From Acidobacteriota bacterium (GTDB lineage: Bacteria > Acidobacteriota > Terriglobia > Acidiferrales > UBA7541), in NCBI GenBank assembly GCA_003131985.1, contig PKWH01000189.1, positions 29,950 to 51,496 on the forward strand: 21,547 bases of DNA, in the 5' to 3' direction. Positions 7,520 through 15,620 of this stretch are shown here, piece after piece. The translations under genes and the position numbers were made by a program. Each line of letters starts with the position of its first letter. The stretch's first letter is position 1. Below the pieces are notes generated by a model, which saw nothing but the letters and a program-made list of their open reading frames with translations, was not told the origin of the DNA and did no database searches.

Positions 7520-8362
7520 ATGGCGACGATCACGGCAAAAGATGGCACGCAGATTTATTACAAGGATTGGGGAAAGGGACAGCCCATAGTCTTCAGCCAC
7601 GGCTGGCCTCTGACTGCAGACGACTGGGACGGGCAAATGCTCTACTTCGGTCAACTCGGGTATCGCGTGATCGCGCACGACCGCCGCGGCCATGGCCGCT
7701 CTGGGCAAACGTGGGAAGGCAACGAAATGGATACCTACGCGGATGATTTGGCCGGCCTATTTGAACATCTTGATCTCAAGGACGCGATTATGGTCGGGCA
7801 CTCGACTGGCGGTGGTGAAGTGGCGCGCTACCTGGGCCGCCATGGTTCCAAGCGTGTCTCGAAGGCCGCACTCATCAGCGCAGTGCCACCACTTATGCTG
7901 AAGACCGAAAAGAACCCGGAAGGGGCGCCCAAATCAGTCTTCGATGACCTCCGTGCACAACTGGCAGCCAACCGGCCGCAGTTCTACAAAGACATCACTT
8001 TGCCGTTTTACGGCTACAACCGTCCAGGCGCCAAGATCTCGGAAGGCATCCGCGAGCACTGGTGGCTGCAGGGAATGGTCGGAGGCATGAAGGCCCACTA
8101 CGACTGCATCAAGGCCTTCTCGGAAACCGACTTCACCGAGGACCTGAAAAAAATCGAAATCCCCGTGCTAGTGATGCACAGTGAAGACGACCAGATTGTG
8201 CCGTTCGCCGCTGCGGGACCCAAGTCCGCGAAGATATTGAAGAACGCGACGTTGAAGGTCTACAAGGGCTTACCTCATGGCATGCCTACGACCAACGCTG
8301 AGCAGATCAACGCCGACTTGCTCACGTTTTTTAAAGGCGCAGCGACCACAGCGTCGGCCTAA
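7520..8362 (+). CDS. Alpha/beta hydrolase, non-heme chloroperoxidase/esterase type
   Basis: The 280-residue product has the size and motifs of cofactor-free haloperoxidases and related esterases. It opens with DGTQIYYKDWG and an oxyanion-loop HGWPLTADDW (27-36), then DRRGHGRS (54-61). The nucleophile elbow is GHSTGG with Ser95. The acid is in HSEDDQIVP (Asp223 or 224) and the histidine is H253 in GLPHGMP, so the Ser-Asp-His triad is complete. There is no signal peptide, so it is cytoplasmic. In this family perhydrolase/halogenation activity is often a side activity of an esterase; the natural substrate is unknown. AAGGAGAG lies 6 bases before the ATG, a stronger site than most neighbours have. 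It stands alone: divergent from the small membrane protein gene and followed by a long hairpin. Confidence 0.92.
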   Translation: MATITAKDGTQIYYKDWGKGQPIVFSHGWPLTADDWDGQMLYFGQLGYRVIAHDRRGHGRSGQTWEGNEMDTYADDLAGLFEHLDLKDAIMVGHSTGGGEVARYLGRHGSKRVSKAALISAVPPLMLKTEKNPEGAPKSVFDDLRAQLAANRPQFYKDITLPFYGYNRPGAKISEGIREHWWLQGMVGGMKAHYDCIKAFSETDFTEDLKKIEIPVLVMHSEDDQIVPFAAAGPKSAKILKNATLKVYKGLPHGMPTTNAEQINADLLTFFKGAATTASA

Positions 8363-8370
8363 CGTTTCCG

Positions 8371-8410
8371 ACGGCCCGGCGTTTGGCATTCAGCGCGAAG
8401 GCCGGGCCGT
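8371..8410 (+). terminator. Long hairpin after the alpha/beta hydrolase
   Basis: A perfect 10-bp inverted repeat (ACGGCCCGGC / GCCGGGCCGT) encloses a 20-base loop, 8 bases after the hydrolase stop. Allowing one bulged base, the stem grows to 13 bp. No T-run follows, so it could be a terminator acting with Rho, or a 3'-end stabiliser. Confidence 0.5.
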
Positions 8411-8545
8411 TCGGTGCTCACAGTCACTGGCGAAGAATTCGTTGGAATAAGATGAACCTCATTTGGTGGCCGCTGGCGGCAAATCCCCATCGTGAGCAAG
8501 ATTCCCTCGCGACTCGCGCCAACAGCCCCGACCGAGGTAAGCAAC

Positions 8546-9493
8546 ATGGGAAGGTGGTTCAAGCAGATGCGTGACCGAAAAAGAATTTACGCCATCACGT
8601 TCGGCTGGGCGGTGGGTCTAGCCGCTATTTTGCTATTTTCGCTTCAGGGTCCCGCGACCGGTAGCAAGGTCCCTGACGACGAGAGTGTTGCGGTCGGAGC
8701 GCAATACGATTCGACCCATGTATATGTTGCCCCTCGCGATTTGGACGCGTTCGTCGACAGCTTCGCCGCTACGTTCGATGGCCAGCCGTCCAAGCGATCC
8801 GTGACAAATGTTCTGCCCGTGCCGAGCAGCACCGAGTTGCAGTCCGTGACGACTCCAGTAGGATTGGTTTCGATCTTCGCCTATCAGACGCCGCTGCCCT
8901 TTCCATTTGGAGAGGAGCGGACGGGATATCTAGTGACCGACATGGACCAGGCACTCAAGGCCGCTCGAGCCACTGGTGCCGAAGTCATCGTGGAACCGTT
9001 CAAGGACCCAGTCGGAATCGATGCAGTCATCCAGTGGCCCGGAGGCGTGAAGATGCAATTGTATTCGCACTTCACTCCACCCAAATACGCGCCGCTTGCA
9101 ACGATTCCAGACAATCGGGTCTACGTGTCTGGCGATCAAGCCGACAATTTCGTCAACGGCTTCGTACGCTTCAGCCACGGCAAGGTGGTGGCAGATGACA
9201 AGCGCGCCGACGCAGGCGAAATCGGGCGCGCGGGAGAGACTTATCGCCGCATACGCATCGAGTCGCTGTTTGGAGACATGCAGGTCATGGTAACTGACGG
9301 CCATTTGCCGTATCCGTTCGGCCGCGAGATAACCGGATACCGAGTGCAGGATCTCGGCGCAACACTGCAAAAGGCCAAAGTTGCCGGTGTGAAGATATTA
9401 TCTCCGCCTTACTCCACGCACGACCGAACTACGGCGATCATCCAATTCCCAGGTGGTTACATTGCTGAGGTACACAGCCTGACCGCGCGCTAG
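8546..9493 (+). CDS. Membrane-anchored protein with two VOC (glyoxalase-like) domains
   Basis: From ATG 8546 the product is 315 residues. A basic N-terminus (GRWFKQMRDRKR) leads to one hydrophobic segment, about 15-35, which is either a membrane anchor or an uncleaved signal. The remainder folds best as two vicinal-oxygen-chelate modules. Module 1 (about 50-175) has THVYVAPRDLDAFVD, a GYLVTDMDQALKAARATGA strand-helix and IQWPGGVKMQLY. Module 2 (about 180-312) repeats the plan with NRVYVSGDQADNFVN, GYRVQDLGATLQKAKVAGV and IQFPGGYIAEVH. VOC proteins include glyoxalases, dioxygenases and resistance proteins; the metal ligands are not obvious, so the activity is unknown. I prefer this ATG because GAGGTAA lies 5 bases upstream; an in-frame GTG at 8492 would add 18 residues. 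Confidence 0.78.
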   Translation: MGRWFKQMRDRKRIYAITFGWAVGLAAILLFSLQGPATGSKVPDDESVAVGAQYDSTHVYVAPRDLDAFVDSFAATFDGQPSKRSVTNVLPVPSSTELQSVTTPVGLVSIFAYQTPLPFPFGEERTGYLVTDMDQALKAARATGAEVIVEPFKDPVGIDAVIQWPGGVKMQLYSHFTPPKYAPLATIPDNRVYVSGDQADNFVNGFVRFSHGKVVADDKRADAGEIGRAGETYRRIRIESLFGDMQVMVTDGHLPYPFGREITGYRVQDLGATLQKAKVAGVKILSPPYSTHDRTTAIIQFPGGYIAEVHSLTAR

Positions 9494-9547
9494 GGACTCT
9501 TAGAAGAAATCGAGCAATCATCCTACTATTCTGAAAGATAGGAGGAC

Positions 9548-12500
9548 CTAGCGTTTCTGTAGCGTGGAGATGCGGTCGGCGACGTCGCGGTATTCGATGT
9601 TTGCGGCATAGACTTGACGGAAGCAATCGAGCGCCGCTGACGAATCTCCGCCGGCTTCCAAAGCCAGTCCAAGGTCGTAACGCAGCGCAAGAATCGTCTC
9701 GTGTTCGAGCCCCGGAACTTCCAGTGCACGCTGGTACCACAGCGCGGCGATATTCGGCTCGCCCTTGTCCATGAACGAAAGCCCCAGCATCGTCGAGCAG
9801 TTCATGGTGTAGCGGAAGGGTTTGCCCTTCTGTACCGCTTTCGCCACTTTCTGGAACTCGCCAATGGCTTCGTCGAGCAAACCCATTTCGCGGTAGGCAA
9901 TGCCCAGGTTGTAGTGTGTTTCCAAGTCTTCGTCTTCCTCACCAAGTTCGCCGAGTTCGCTGCGGAATTCCTGAAAAACCTCCGCCAGTTCATTCAAACT
10001 TTCGGTCGTTATCTCAGGCATGGGAGCGGAGGATGTCTTGGAACTTCCGTTCTCTGAAATTGCAGCCGCAGGCACCGAACTCGCTGCGAAGATTGGGGCC
10101 GGTTCGTCGATATCTTCAGTAGCGGGGACAAAGGCGCGGTCGCTCGCAGGCGCTTCTAGCTCTTCCACTTCGGCGGCTAGTTCGTTAAGAAAATCCTCCG
10201 TGGTTGCCGGGCCCGCATAGCTCTCGACCGGACTGGGTTCGGGCGTCAGCTCCAATTCAAATTCGCCATTGACTGGAGCAACGGGTTCGGCAGGGGGAGC
10301 TTCGGCTGCCGGCTCCTCAATGATTTCTATCGTGGGAGTCTCGTCCGTTTCGACGCTGCTCTCATGAATTTCGAATGAATCCGGTTGCACGGCAAAGTCG
10401 CCAGTCGATGTCGGCACCGCTTCCGGTTCCGGCTCAATCTCCAGCGCGATCGGGGCTTCGGCCTCGAGTTCGGCGGGCCCGGGCTGGACGGCTACCTGTT
10501 CAGTGACTGGTTCGGCCTCAGATTCCTCTATGACAAGAATCGGCTCGGATTCGGGTTCAGGTTCTGAGGCGACCTCCGTCTCAGCCTCAACGGGAGCGGT
10601 TTCACTTTCCACCTCAGCTATAGGAGGAATCTCTTCCAGCGCGGTTTTCTCACCATCCACGACATCTTGCGAAATGGCTTCCCATTCGTCGGATAGATCC
10701 AGCTCCTCCCCAGCCGTCACGGGCGTTTCTGCGACCGGTTGGGCCGGAGATACATTAACGGATGTCGCGGGCTCCTCGATGGGCACAGGGGCGATAGCAA
10801 ATTCTTCAACAACAGGGTCGGGCGGGGCGGCTGTCAGCGGTATGCCGAATTCGGCGGCGATATCGGCGGCGCTCATCTCGGCAGTTTTGTCTGCCGGTAC
10901 GGCGATCTCGGGCGAAGCTTCCGCGGTCGCTAGCGATTGGGCTTCTGGCGTCACCGGCGCAGCCATGGGCGGAGCAGCCTGTAATTCTTCCGCCGATACT
11001 CCCGCTGCCTTCTGGAATCTTTGCCGCAGTTCCGCGAAACGATCGGCATTTACCTGGTCATTGCGCTCGCGATGAATTTGCTCCAACTGCCCGGCCAGTT
11101 CAGCCGTGCGCCTTTCGTTGCCGGCACCCAGATAAAGATCCAGCAGCCTCTCCAGCGTCGGAGTATGGCGCGGCGCTCTTTGCAAGACGTTCTCGAGGAG
11201 ATGCGTGGCCTTCTGGGTTAGACCGTAGCTCGAAAAAAGATCAACGTCCGTCAAAGCCTGCGCGATGTACCGTTGTGTTTCTTCATCGAGCGGCTCTTCA
11301 ATAACCGCCACCACTGCCACGGAAGCCTGCGGAATCCGATGCTCGGCTTTTTCCTCCTCGGTTTCAGGCGGCAATCCTTCGGGCGCTGAGACCGGCAAGC
11401 CGCCCGAGCGCTCGCGAAGTTGGTTCAGCCGGGCAACCACGCGTTCGTCGTCCTTATTTCTCTCGACGAGTTCTTGCAACAGCGCTTCCGCGCGCGGAAA
11501 GTCTCCCGCGGCGGCATAGACATCGGAAAGCTGGCCAAGCGCGGCATTCAACCGGAAGGGATCGCTTGTAGTTCGGCAAAAATCGACGAGCATTTCCAGT
11601 GGTTCGGCATCTCCCGGCAGACGCTCGCTCGCCGTCGTCAGTGCCTTCACGAACTTGTCCTGCTCGCCCGCTTCGATCATGGCGCCGCGCAGCTCACGCA
11701 ATAGTGGAAGCGCGGCATTCGGTTGTCCGCTCGCGACAAGCGTCTCGGCTACCTTGTAAAGCGGTCCAAAATGCGCGTGTCCGCGGGCCAGCACTTGACG
11801 CCCACGTTCCGCGGCTTTCTGGACTTGTCCCGACTGCAGCTCATAGTCCAAGAGCATGTTGGTGACATCGCCGCCCGCGTTCGCTTCCGGATGGGATTCC
11901 AGGATTGGAATTGCCTGCGCAGTTTTACTATTTGCGTTCAGCGTCTTCGCTTTCAGAAGCAGAGCGGAGGCGTTCGTGGGATCGACCTCCACGGCGCGCT
12001 CAATAAGTTTTTCGGCCTCATCGTTCTCGCCCCGATCGAATAACCTCTGCGCGTAATTCAGATAAGTTTGAGCCGCCTCTTTCTTCAGGCCCATGACGTT
12101 GTAAAGTTCAGCCAGTCGCATTTGCACGCGCAGATTTTCCGGCTCAACCTCTAACAAGCGATGCAGCACTTCCACGGCTTTCGGCGCTCGATTAGCTTTC
12201 AGGTGTGCTTCTGCGATTTGCAAGAACAGCGGACGGGCCTCACTCAAGATGCCCTGCTGAACGTAAAGATCGGCGAGGCGTTCGAGAGGGGGAAGCTCGT
12301 TGGGAGCTAATTTGCCGATTTTCTTGTAGATTGCGATGGCCTTGCTGTTGAAGCCATCATCCAGATAAACCTGCGCGAGCCGCTCAAAATATTCAATGGC
12401 ATGACCCAGGTCGGCTTGACGGGCATACAAATCGCCCACGGTCATTAAGGTAGCTTGGTCCTTGGGGTCGTGACGCAGAATTTGCTGGTATTCGGCGATG

Positions 12501-12571
12501 GCCTGGGCAACTTTGCCCTGGTTGAGGAACTTCAGTGCATTTTCCAGCGCTTTGCTTTTGTTAAAGGCCAT
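9548..12571 (-). CDS. Large tetratricopeptide-repeat protein with an acidic Pro/Glu-rich middle
   Basis: From ATG 12571 the product is about 1007 residues. The N-terminal part, about 1-390, is made of successive TPR-like helix pairs (for example AIAEYQQILRHDPKDQ, AIEYFERLAQVYLDDG, AVEVLHRLLEVEPEN). A further helical repeat block covers about 425-525. Residues about 535-850 are low complexity, rich in Glu, Pro and Ala and very acidic, and are probably disordered. The last 130 residues return to TPR repeats (THYNLGIAYREMGLLDEAI, then ALWYQRALEVPG and ALDCFRQVYA). No signal peptide or membrane segment is seen, so it is cytoplasmic. TPR arrays assemble protein complexes; the partner is unknown. 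It lies downstream of rnhB in the same direction. An in-frame GTG at 12598 would add nine residues, but the MAFNKSKALE start looks more natural. Confidence 0.85.
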   Translation of the reverse strand: MAFNKSKALENALKFLNQGKVAQAIAEYQQILRHDPKDQATLMTVGDLYARQADLGHAIEYFERLAQVYLDDGFNSKAIAIYKKIGKLAPNELPPLERLADLYVQQGILSEARPLFLQIAEAHLKANRAPKAVEVLHRLLEVEPENLRVQMRLAELYNVMGLKKEAAQTYLNYAQRLFDRGENDEAEKLIERAVEVDPTNASALLLKAKTLNANSKTAQAIPILESHPEANAGGDVTNMLLDYELQSGQVQKAAERGRQVLARGHAHFGPLYKVAETLVASGQPNAALPLLRELRGAMIEAGEQDKFVKALTTASERLPGDAEPLEMLVDFCRTTSDPFRLNAALGQLSDVYAAAGDFPRAEALLQELVERNKDDERVVARLNQLRERSGGLPVSAPEGLPPETEEEKAEHRIPQASVAVVAVIEEPLDEETQRYIAQALTDVDLFSSYGLTQKATHLLENVLQRAPRHTPTLERLLDLYLGAGNERRTAELAGQLEQIHRERNDQVNADRFAELRQRFQKAAGVSAEELQAAPPMAAPVTPEAQSLATAEASPEIAVPADKTAEMSAADIAAEFGIPLTAAPPDPVVEEFAIAPVPIEEPATSVNVSPAQPVAETPVTAGEELDLSDEWEAISQDVVDGEKTALEEIPPIAEVESETAPVEAETEVASEPEPESEPILVIEESEAEPVTEQVAVQPGPAELEAEAPIALEIEPEPEAVPTSTGDFAVQPDSFEIHESSVETDETPTIEIIEEPAAEAPPAEPVAPVNGEFELELTPEPSPVESYAGPATTEDFLNELAAEVEELEAPASDRAFVPATEDIDEPAPIFAASSVPAAAISENGSSKTSSAPMPEITTESLNELAEVFQEFRSELGELGEEDEDLETHYNLGIAYREMGLLDEAIGEFQKVAKAVQKGKPFRYTMNCSTMLGLSFMDKGEPNIAALWYQRALEVPGLEHETILALRYDLGLALEAGGDSSAALDCFRQVYAANIEYRDVADRISTLQKR

Positions 12572-12782
12572 GGGTAGTTTCGCCAGCCTCGCCTTCACCT
12601 AAGGCGGGGTGGCATGGTTGGGCCACACTTGTGGCTCAGGCCAGAAGGTTAGCATGCGCGAAAAACAAGGAGCAATGAACCGGGCGAAGTCTGGTGCCAT
12701 AGGCGATAACAGTGCCTTTTAAGCGCCTCGCTTGCGTGGGGTGGCAGTGGGGAAGCTGTGTGACGGTTTGGGACTGGAAAAG

Positions 12783-13505
12783 CTATGAAGTTGCGGGGGT
12801 TCTACGGTTCGGTAGAGTTGTGTCGTCTGCATGGCTGGCCAGGGCACCCGTGGCGGGTGTTAGAGGTAACATGTCCTGTTTTGCACCGACGGCCCAGCAA
12901 CCCGCCTCCCGTACCGGAGAATACGAAAAGCGATGCAGTGGTGAAGGCCCGTGGCGCTGGAGGGCCTCTAAATGATCCGGTGTGCCGTAGCCCTTGTTCT
13001 GCGCCAGGCCATATTGGGGATAAAGCTGGTCGTATTCCTGCATGCGTTGATCGCGCTCCACTTTGGCCAGGATGGAAGCTGCCGCAATCGACACCGAGCG
13101 CGCGTCGCCGTGAATCAACGCTTTCTGTTCGATGGGCAAATCAATTTCGATGGCATCCAGCAAAAGGTAATCCGGGAGGGGAAAGAGCTGCGAAACCGCG
13201 GCCATCATCGCTTGGCGGCTCGCCTGGTAGATATTCCATGCATCGATTCGGCTGGCTTCTATTTCCGCTACGGCCCAAGCCAAAGCGTGTTCTCGAATGC
13301 GCGGCGCTAGCTCTCGGCGACGGTCAGGAGTGAGCTTCTTGGAATCATCTAGGCCGACGATGCGGCGGCGGGGATTCAAAATGACGGCTGCAGCCATTAC
13401 GGGACCAAACAGCGACCCGCGTCCCGCTTCGTCCAGTCCGGCGATGCGCTGCCATCCGTGCTGGCGCGCGTCGCGCTCGTACCGCGTACAGCAGAGTCTG
13501 CCCAT
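12783..13505 (-). CDS. rnhB: Ribonuclease HII with a C-terminal extension
   Basis: RNase HII cleaves the RNA strand of RNA-DNA hybrids and excises single ribonucleotides from DNA. The 240-residue product carries the four acidic metal ligands: D25 and E26 in GLDEAGRG, D117 in LLLDAIEID and D134 in IHGDARS, followed by the SIAAASILAKVERD helix and the KGYGTPDH segment (171-178). The catalytic part ends near residue 198 (HRFSYSPV). About 40 further residues, Ala/Thr/Pro rich, are not typical of the family. The ATG has no obvious ribosome binding site, while TGCTAAAAT, an extended -10-like sequence, ends only 9 bases before it. It sits between rplS and the TPR gene, the classic place for rnhB in this cluster. 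Confidence 0.95.
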   Translation of the reverse strand: MGRLCCTRYERDARQHGWQRIAGLDEAGRGSLFGPVMAAAVILNPRRRIVGLDDSKKLTPDRRRELAPRIREHALAWAVAEIEASRIDAWNIYQASRQAMMAAVSQLFPLPDYLLLDAIEIDLPIEQKALIHGDARSVSIAAASILAKVERDQRMQEYDQLYPQYGLAQNKGYGTPDHLEALQRHGPSPLHRFSYSPVREAGCWAVGAKQDMLPLTPATGALASHADDTTLPNRRTPATS

Positions 13506-13593
13506 CGGCCACGAATTTTAGCACATGCCGAACCCGCAGTTTTGCACAAACGGTGAATGTTGCGCTGGCGAGCGGGCCGAAAACAAAGAAGTT

Positions 13594-13617
13594 CGCCCTG
13601 ATCTCTCAGAGCGGGCG
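13594..13617 (-). terminator. Possible attenuator or terminator between rplS and rnhB
   Basis: On the minus strand CGCC-CGCT-CTGA-GAGA-TCAG-GGCG can fold into an 8-bp stem with a 4-base bulge. A T-rich stretch (TTCTTTGTTTT) follows within a few bases. It starts 17 bases after the rplS stop and could reduce read-through into rnhB. Confidence 0.35.
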
Positions 13618-13634
13618 TAATTAGATTCGCGTGA

Positions 13635-14021
13635 TTACTCTGCAGCTGTGGCTGCGGCCACTTTCTCAAATGTCTCAACGCGCTTGATGCGGGCTGCCTT
13701 GCCTTTACGCTGACGGAGATAATTCAGCTTGGCGCGACGAACTCGGCCTTGGCGCACAACGTCAATCGAGCTAATCATCGGCGAATGCACCGGGAAAATG
13801 CGCTCCACGCCAATGCCGAAGCTCACGCGGCGCACGGTAAACGACTCGCCCAGAAGCTCACCGCGGCGGCTCATTACCACGCCTTCAAACGGCTGGATGC
13901 GCTCCTTGGCTTCCTCGCCTTCCTTCAAGCGGACGTTCACCCGGACCGTGTCACCCGGACGAAACACGGGGTGATCCTTGCGGAGTTGGGACTGCTGTAC
14001 TTTAGAAATTATCGGTTTCAT
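13635..14021 (-). CDS. rplS: 50S ribosomal protein L19
   Basis: L19 sits at the 30S-50S interface of the ribosome. The 128-residue product has the family pattern: FRPGDTVRVNVRLKEGEEAK, RIQPFEGVVMSRRG, ESFTVRRVSFGIGVERIFPV, then a basic RRAKLNYLRQRKGKAARIK segment. The last 15 residues (Ala/Glu rich) extend slightly beyond the usual 115-120. It follows trmD by 125 bases in the conserved trmD-rplS order. A consensus -10 promoter element lies in that gap, so L19 can probably be made independently of the upstream genes. Confidence 0.97.
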   Translation of the reverse strand: MKPIISKVQQSQLRKDHPVFRPGDTVRVNVRLKEGEEAKERIQPFEGVVMSRRGELLGESFTVRRVSFGIGVERIFPVHSPMISSIDVVRQGRVRRAKLNYLRQRKGKAARIKRVETFEKVAAATAAE

Positions 14022-14079
14022 GACTCATTTTCCGGGCAGACCCGCTTAGGTGGGGCCAGCACACTACGCACAATTTGCT

Positions 14080-14108
14080 ATTATAACGAAACCCCTGCTC
14101 CCTGCCTA
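14080..14108 (-). promoter_or_regulatory. Sigma70-type promoter for rplS
   Basis: On the minus strand a perfect TATAAT (14085-14080) stands 17 bases downstream of TAGGCA (4 of 6 matches to TTGACA). Transcription would begin near 14073, giving a leader of about 50 bases before the rplS ATG at 14021. Confidence 0.6.
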
Positions 14109-14146
14109 TACGGAAATTAGATCCGGAGCGATTCGCCTGACCTACA

Positions 14147-14953
14147 TCAGGGCTTTGCGTTTGGCGACGGCTCCAGCAAATCGGGGCGGTTGCGCTGCGT
14201 TTTCTCCAGGGCGCGGGCGCGGCGCCAGCGGAGAATTCCCGCGTGGTTTCCGCCCAACAACACTTCTGGGACATCCCAGCCGCGAAAGGAAGGTGGGCGT
14301 GTGTAATGAGGATAGTCGAGGATTCCGCGACCTGCGCTCTGCACCTCATTATCCGTGATGCTGGAGACGGCCGGCCTGGCCGCTGCACTATGAGACGCCT
14401 TTTCCCACTCGTCCCCGGTAGCGCTGAAAGACTCATTGACTGTGGAATCTTCGTTGCCAAGCGCGCCGGGAATTAGGCGTGTGACCGCATCCAGAACCAT
14501 TGCGGCGGGCAGTTCGCCGCCGGAGAGAACGAAATCGCCGATGGAAATTTCGTCGGTGGCAAGATGCTGTGCGACGCGCTCGTCCACCCCTTCGTACCGT
14601 CCGCAGACCAGCACGATTCTTTCGAGCTTCGCAAAACGGCGTGCCATTTCCTGAGTGAAAAGCCTTCCCGCGGCGGAAAGCAACACAATCGCGGCGCCGG
14701 CAGGCGGCTCAGAAGAACAATCTTTACCCAGCAGCGACTCCACCGCTTCGAACAGCGGCTCAGGCTTCATCACCATACCCTCGCCGCCGCCAAACGGGCG
14801 ATCGTCTACCGTGCGATGGCGGTCGTGCGTGAAGTTACGCAAGTCGTGAGTGTGCACGTCAATGAGTTTGGCTTCGCGCGCGCGACGCACTATTCCGTAA
14901 TCGAGCGGGCCGCCGAAAAACTCGGGGAAAATCGTGATGATGTCAAAACGCAT
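14147..14953 (-). CDS. trmD: tRNA (guanine-N1-)-methyltransferase
   Basis: TrmD methylates G37 next to the anticodon in a subset of tRNAs, using S-adenosylmethionine, and prevents frameshifting. The 268-residue product has the SPOUT-knot motifs: MRFDIITIFPEFF start, DDRPFGGGEGMVMKPEP (50-66), LLSAAGRLF (91-99), CGRYEGVDERV (118-128), SIGDFVLSGGE (137-147) and LDYPHYTRP (212-220) with the catalytic Asp213. Between ALGNEDS and LDYPHYTRP it carries roughly 30 extra residues (about 178-208) compared with enterobacterial TrmD. That loop is at the active site and normally orders on substrate binding. AGGAG lies 14 bases before the ATG, which is rather far. It follows rimM, the usual partner. Confidence 0.96.
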   Translation of the reverse strand: MRFDIITIFPEFFGGPLDYGIVRRAREAKLIDVHTHDLRNFTHDRHRTVDDRPFGGGEGMVMKPEPLFEAVESLLGKDCSSEPPAGAAIVLLSAAGRLFTQEMARRFAKLERIVLVCGRYEGVDERVAQHLATDEISIGDFVLSGGELPAAMVLDAVTRLIPGALGNEDSTVNESFSATGDEWEKASHSAAARPAVSSITDNEVQSAGRGILDYPHYTRPPSFRGWDVPEVLLGGNHAGILRWRRARALEKTQRNRPDLLEPSPNAKP

Positions 14954-15059
14954 TACCGTTTATGTTTCTCCTGCGGCGTTTGCCAAGATGATTGTCGCCT
15001 TATCGACCGTCCTTTTCCTCAATAATTTACAGTTGAGTTCAGATCACAATTCGACGGTT

Positions 15060-15620
15060 TTAGTTCAAATCGCGGAGGCCTTCGGGCAGGACCACTTCGA
15101 TGCGGTGAGCTTTAACGTCCACACTCTCGCAAATTTCCTGTGCCAGCGGAATCAGAAGTTCGCCGCGCGCGGAATCCACCACGAGGATCGGATTCTTGGC
15201 GGCTCCTTCGCCCGTAAATTGCACGTCGCGAACTAGTCCGACGGCAGTGCCATTTTTTTCGCAGACTTCGCAACCAATTAAATCCGTCACGTAATAAGTT
15301 GCGTTTGGAAGCGGCAAGCGTTCGGCCAGCGAAATTTGAACTTCCAGACCGACCAGCTTTTCAGCGTCGGAAATCGAGCCGGAATTTTCGAAGTGGAAAA
15401 TGGCTTGGCCGCCGCGACTGTGCGAAAGCCAACACTTGCGAATGGCTATCCGTTTCGCCGTCGCAGTTTTCTCGTTCCACAGCTCCACAGATTTTAAGCG
15501 GGTAAGGCGCTCGGGGAAATCGGTGAGAATTTCGGCGGCCACTTCGCCGCGGCGACCGTGAGGGCGCAGAATGCGCGCTACCGTCGCGCGATCGGCCCTC
15601 GGTGATTGCTGCGTAGTCAC
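15060..15620 (-). CDS. rimM: Ribosome maturation factor RimM
   Basis: RimM helps mature the head of the 30S subunit and binds ribosomal protein S19. The 186-residue product has the N-terminal RimM domain (about 10-95: VARILRPHGRRGEVAAEIL, then a GSISDAEKLVGLEV segment) and a PRC-barrel C-terminal domain (about 100-180: YVTDLIGCEV, then VQFTGEGAAKNPILVV and ELLIPLAQEIC). The start is GTG, whose G is shared with the TAG stop of khpA, so translation is coupled to that gene. No ATG alternative fits. It lies directly upstream of trmD, separated by 106 bases. Confidence 0.94.
   Translation of the reverse strand: MTTQQSPRADRATVARILRPHGRRGEVAAEILTDFPERLTRLKSVELWNEKTATAKRIAIRKCWLSHSRGGQAIFHFENSGSISDAEKLVGLEVQISLAERLPLPNATYYVTDLIGCEVCEKNGTAVGLVRDVQFTGEGAAKNPILVVDSARGELLIPLAQEICESVDVKAHRIEVVLPEGLRDLN

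Noticed and set aside
10503..11075. 190-codon Ser/Ala/Gly-rich frame on the + strand
   Set aside because: It mirrors the Glu/Pro/Ala-rich linker of the TPR gene; the low complexity is a reflection of that strand.
12613..12645. GGGCCAC-ACTT-GTGGCTC hairpin between the TPR gene and rnhB
   Set aside because: A 7-bp stem with one wobble pair, but no T-run and no clear role; too weak to call a terminator.
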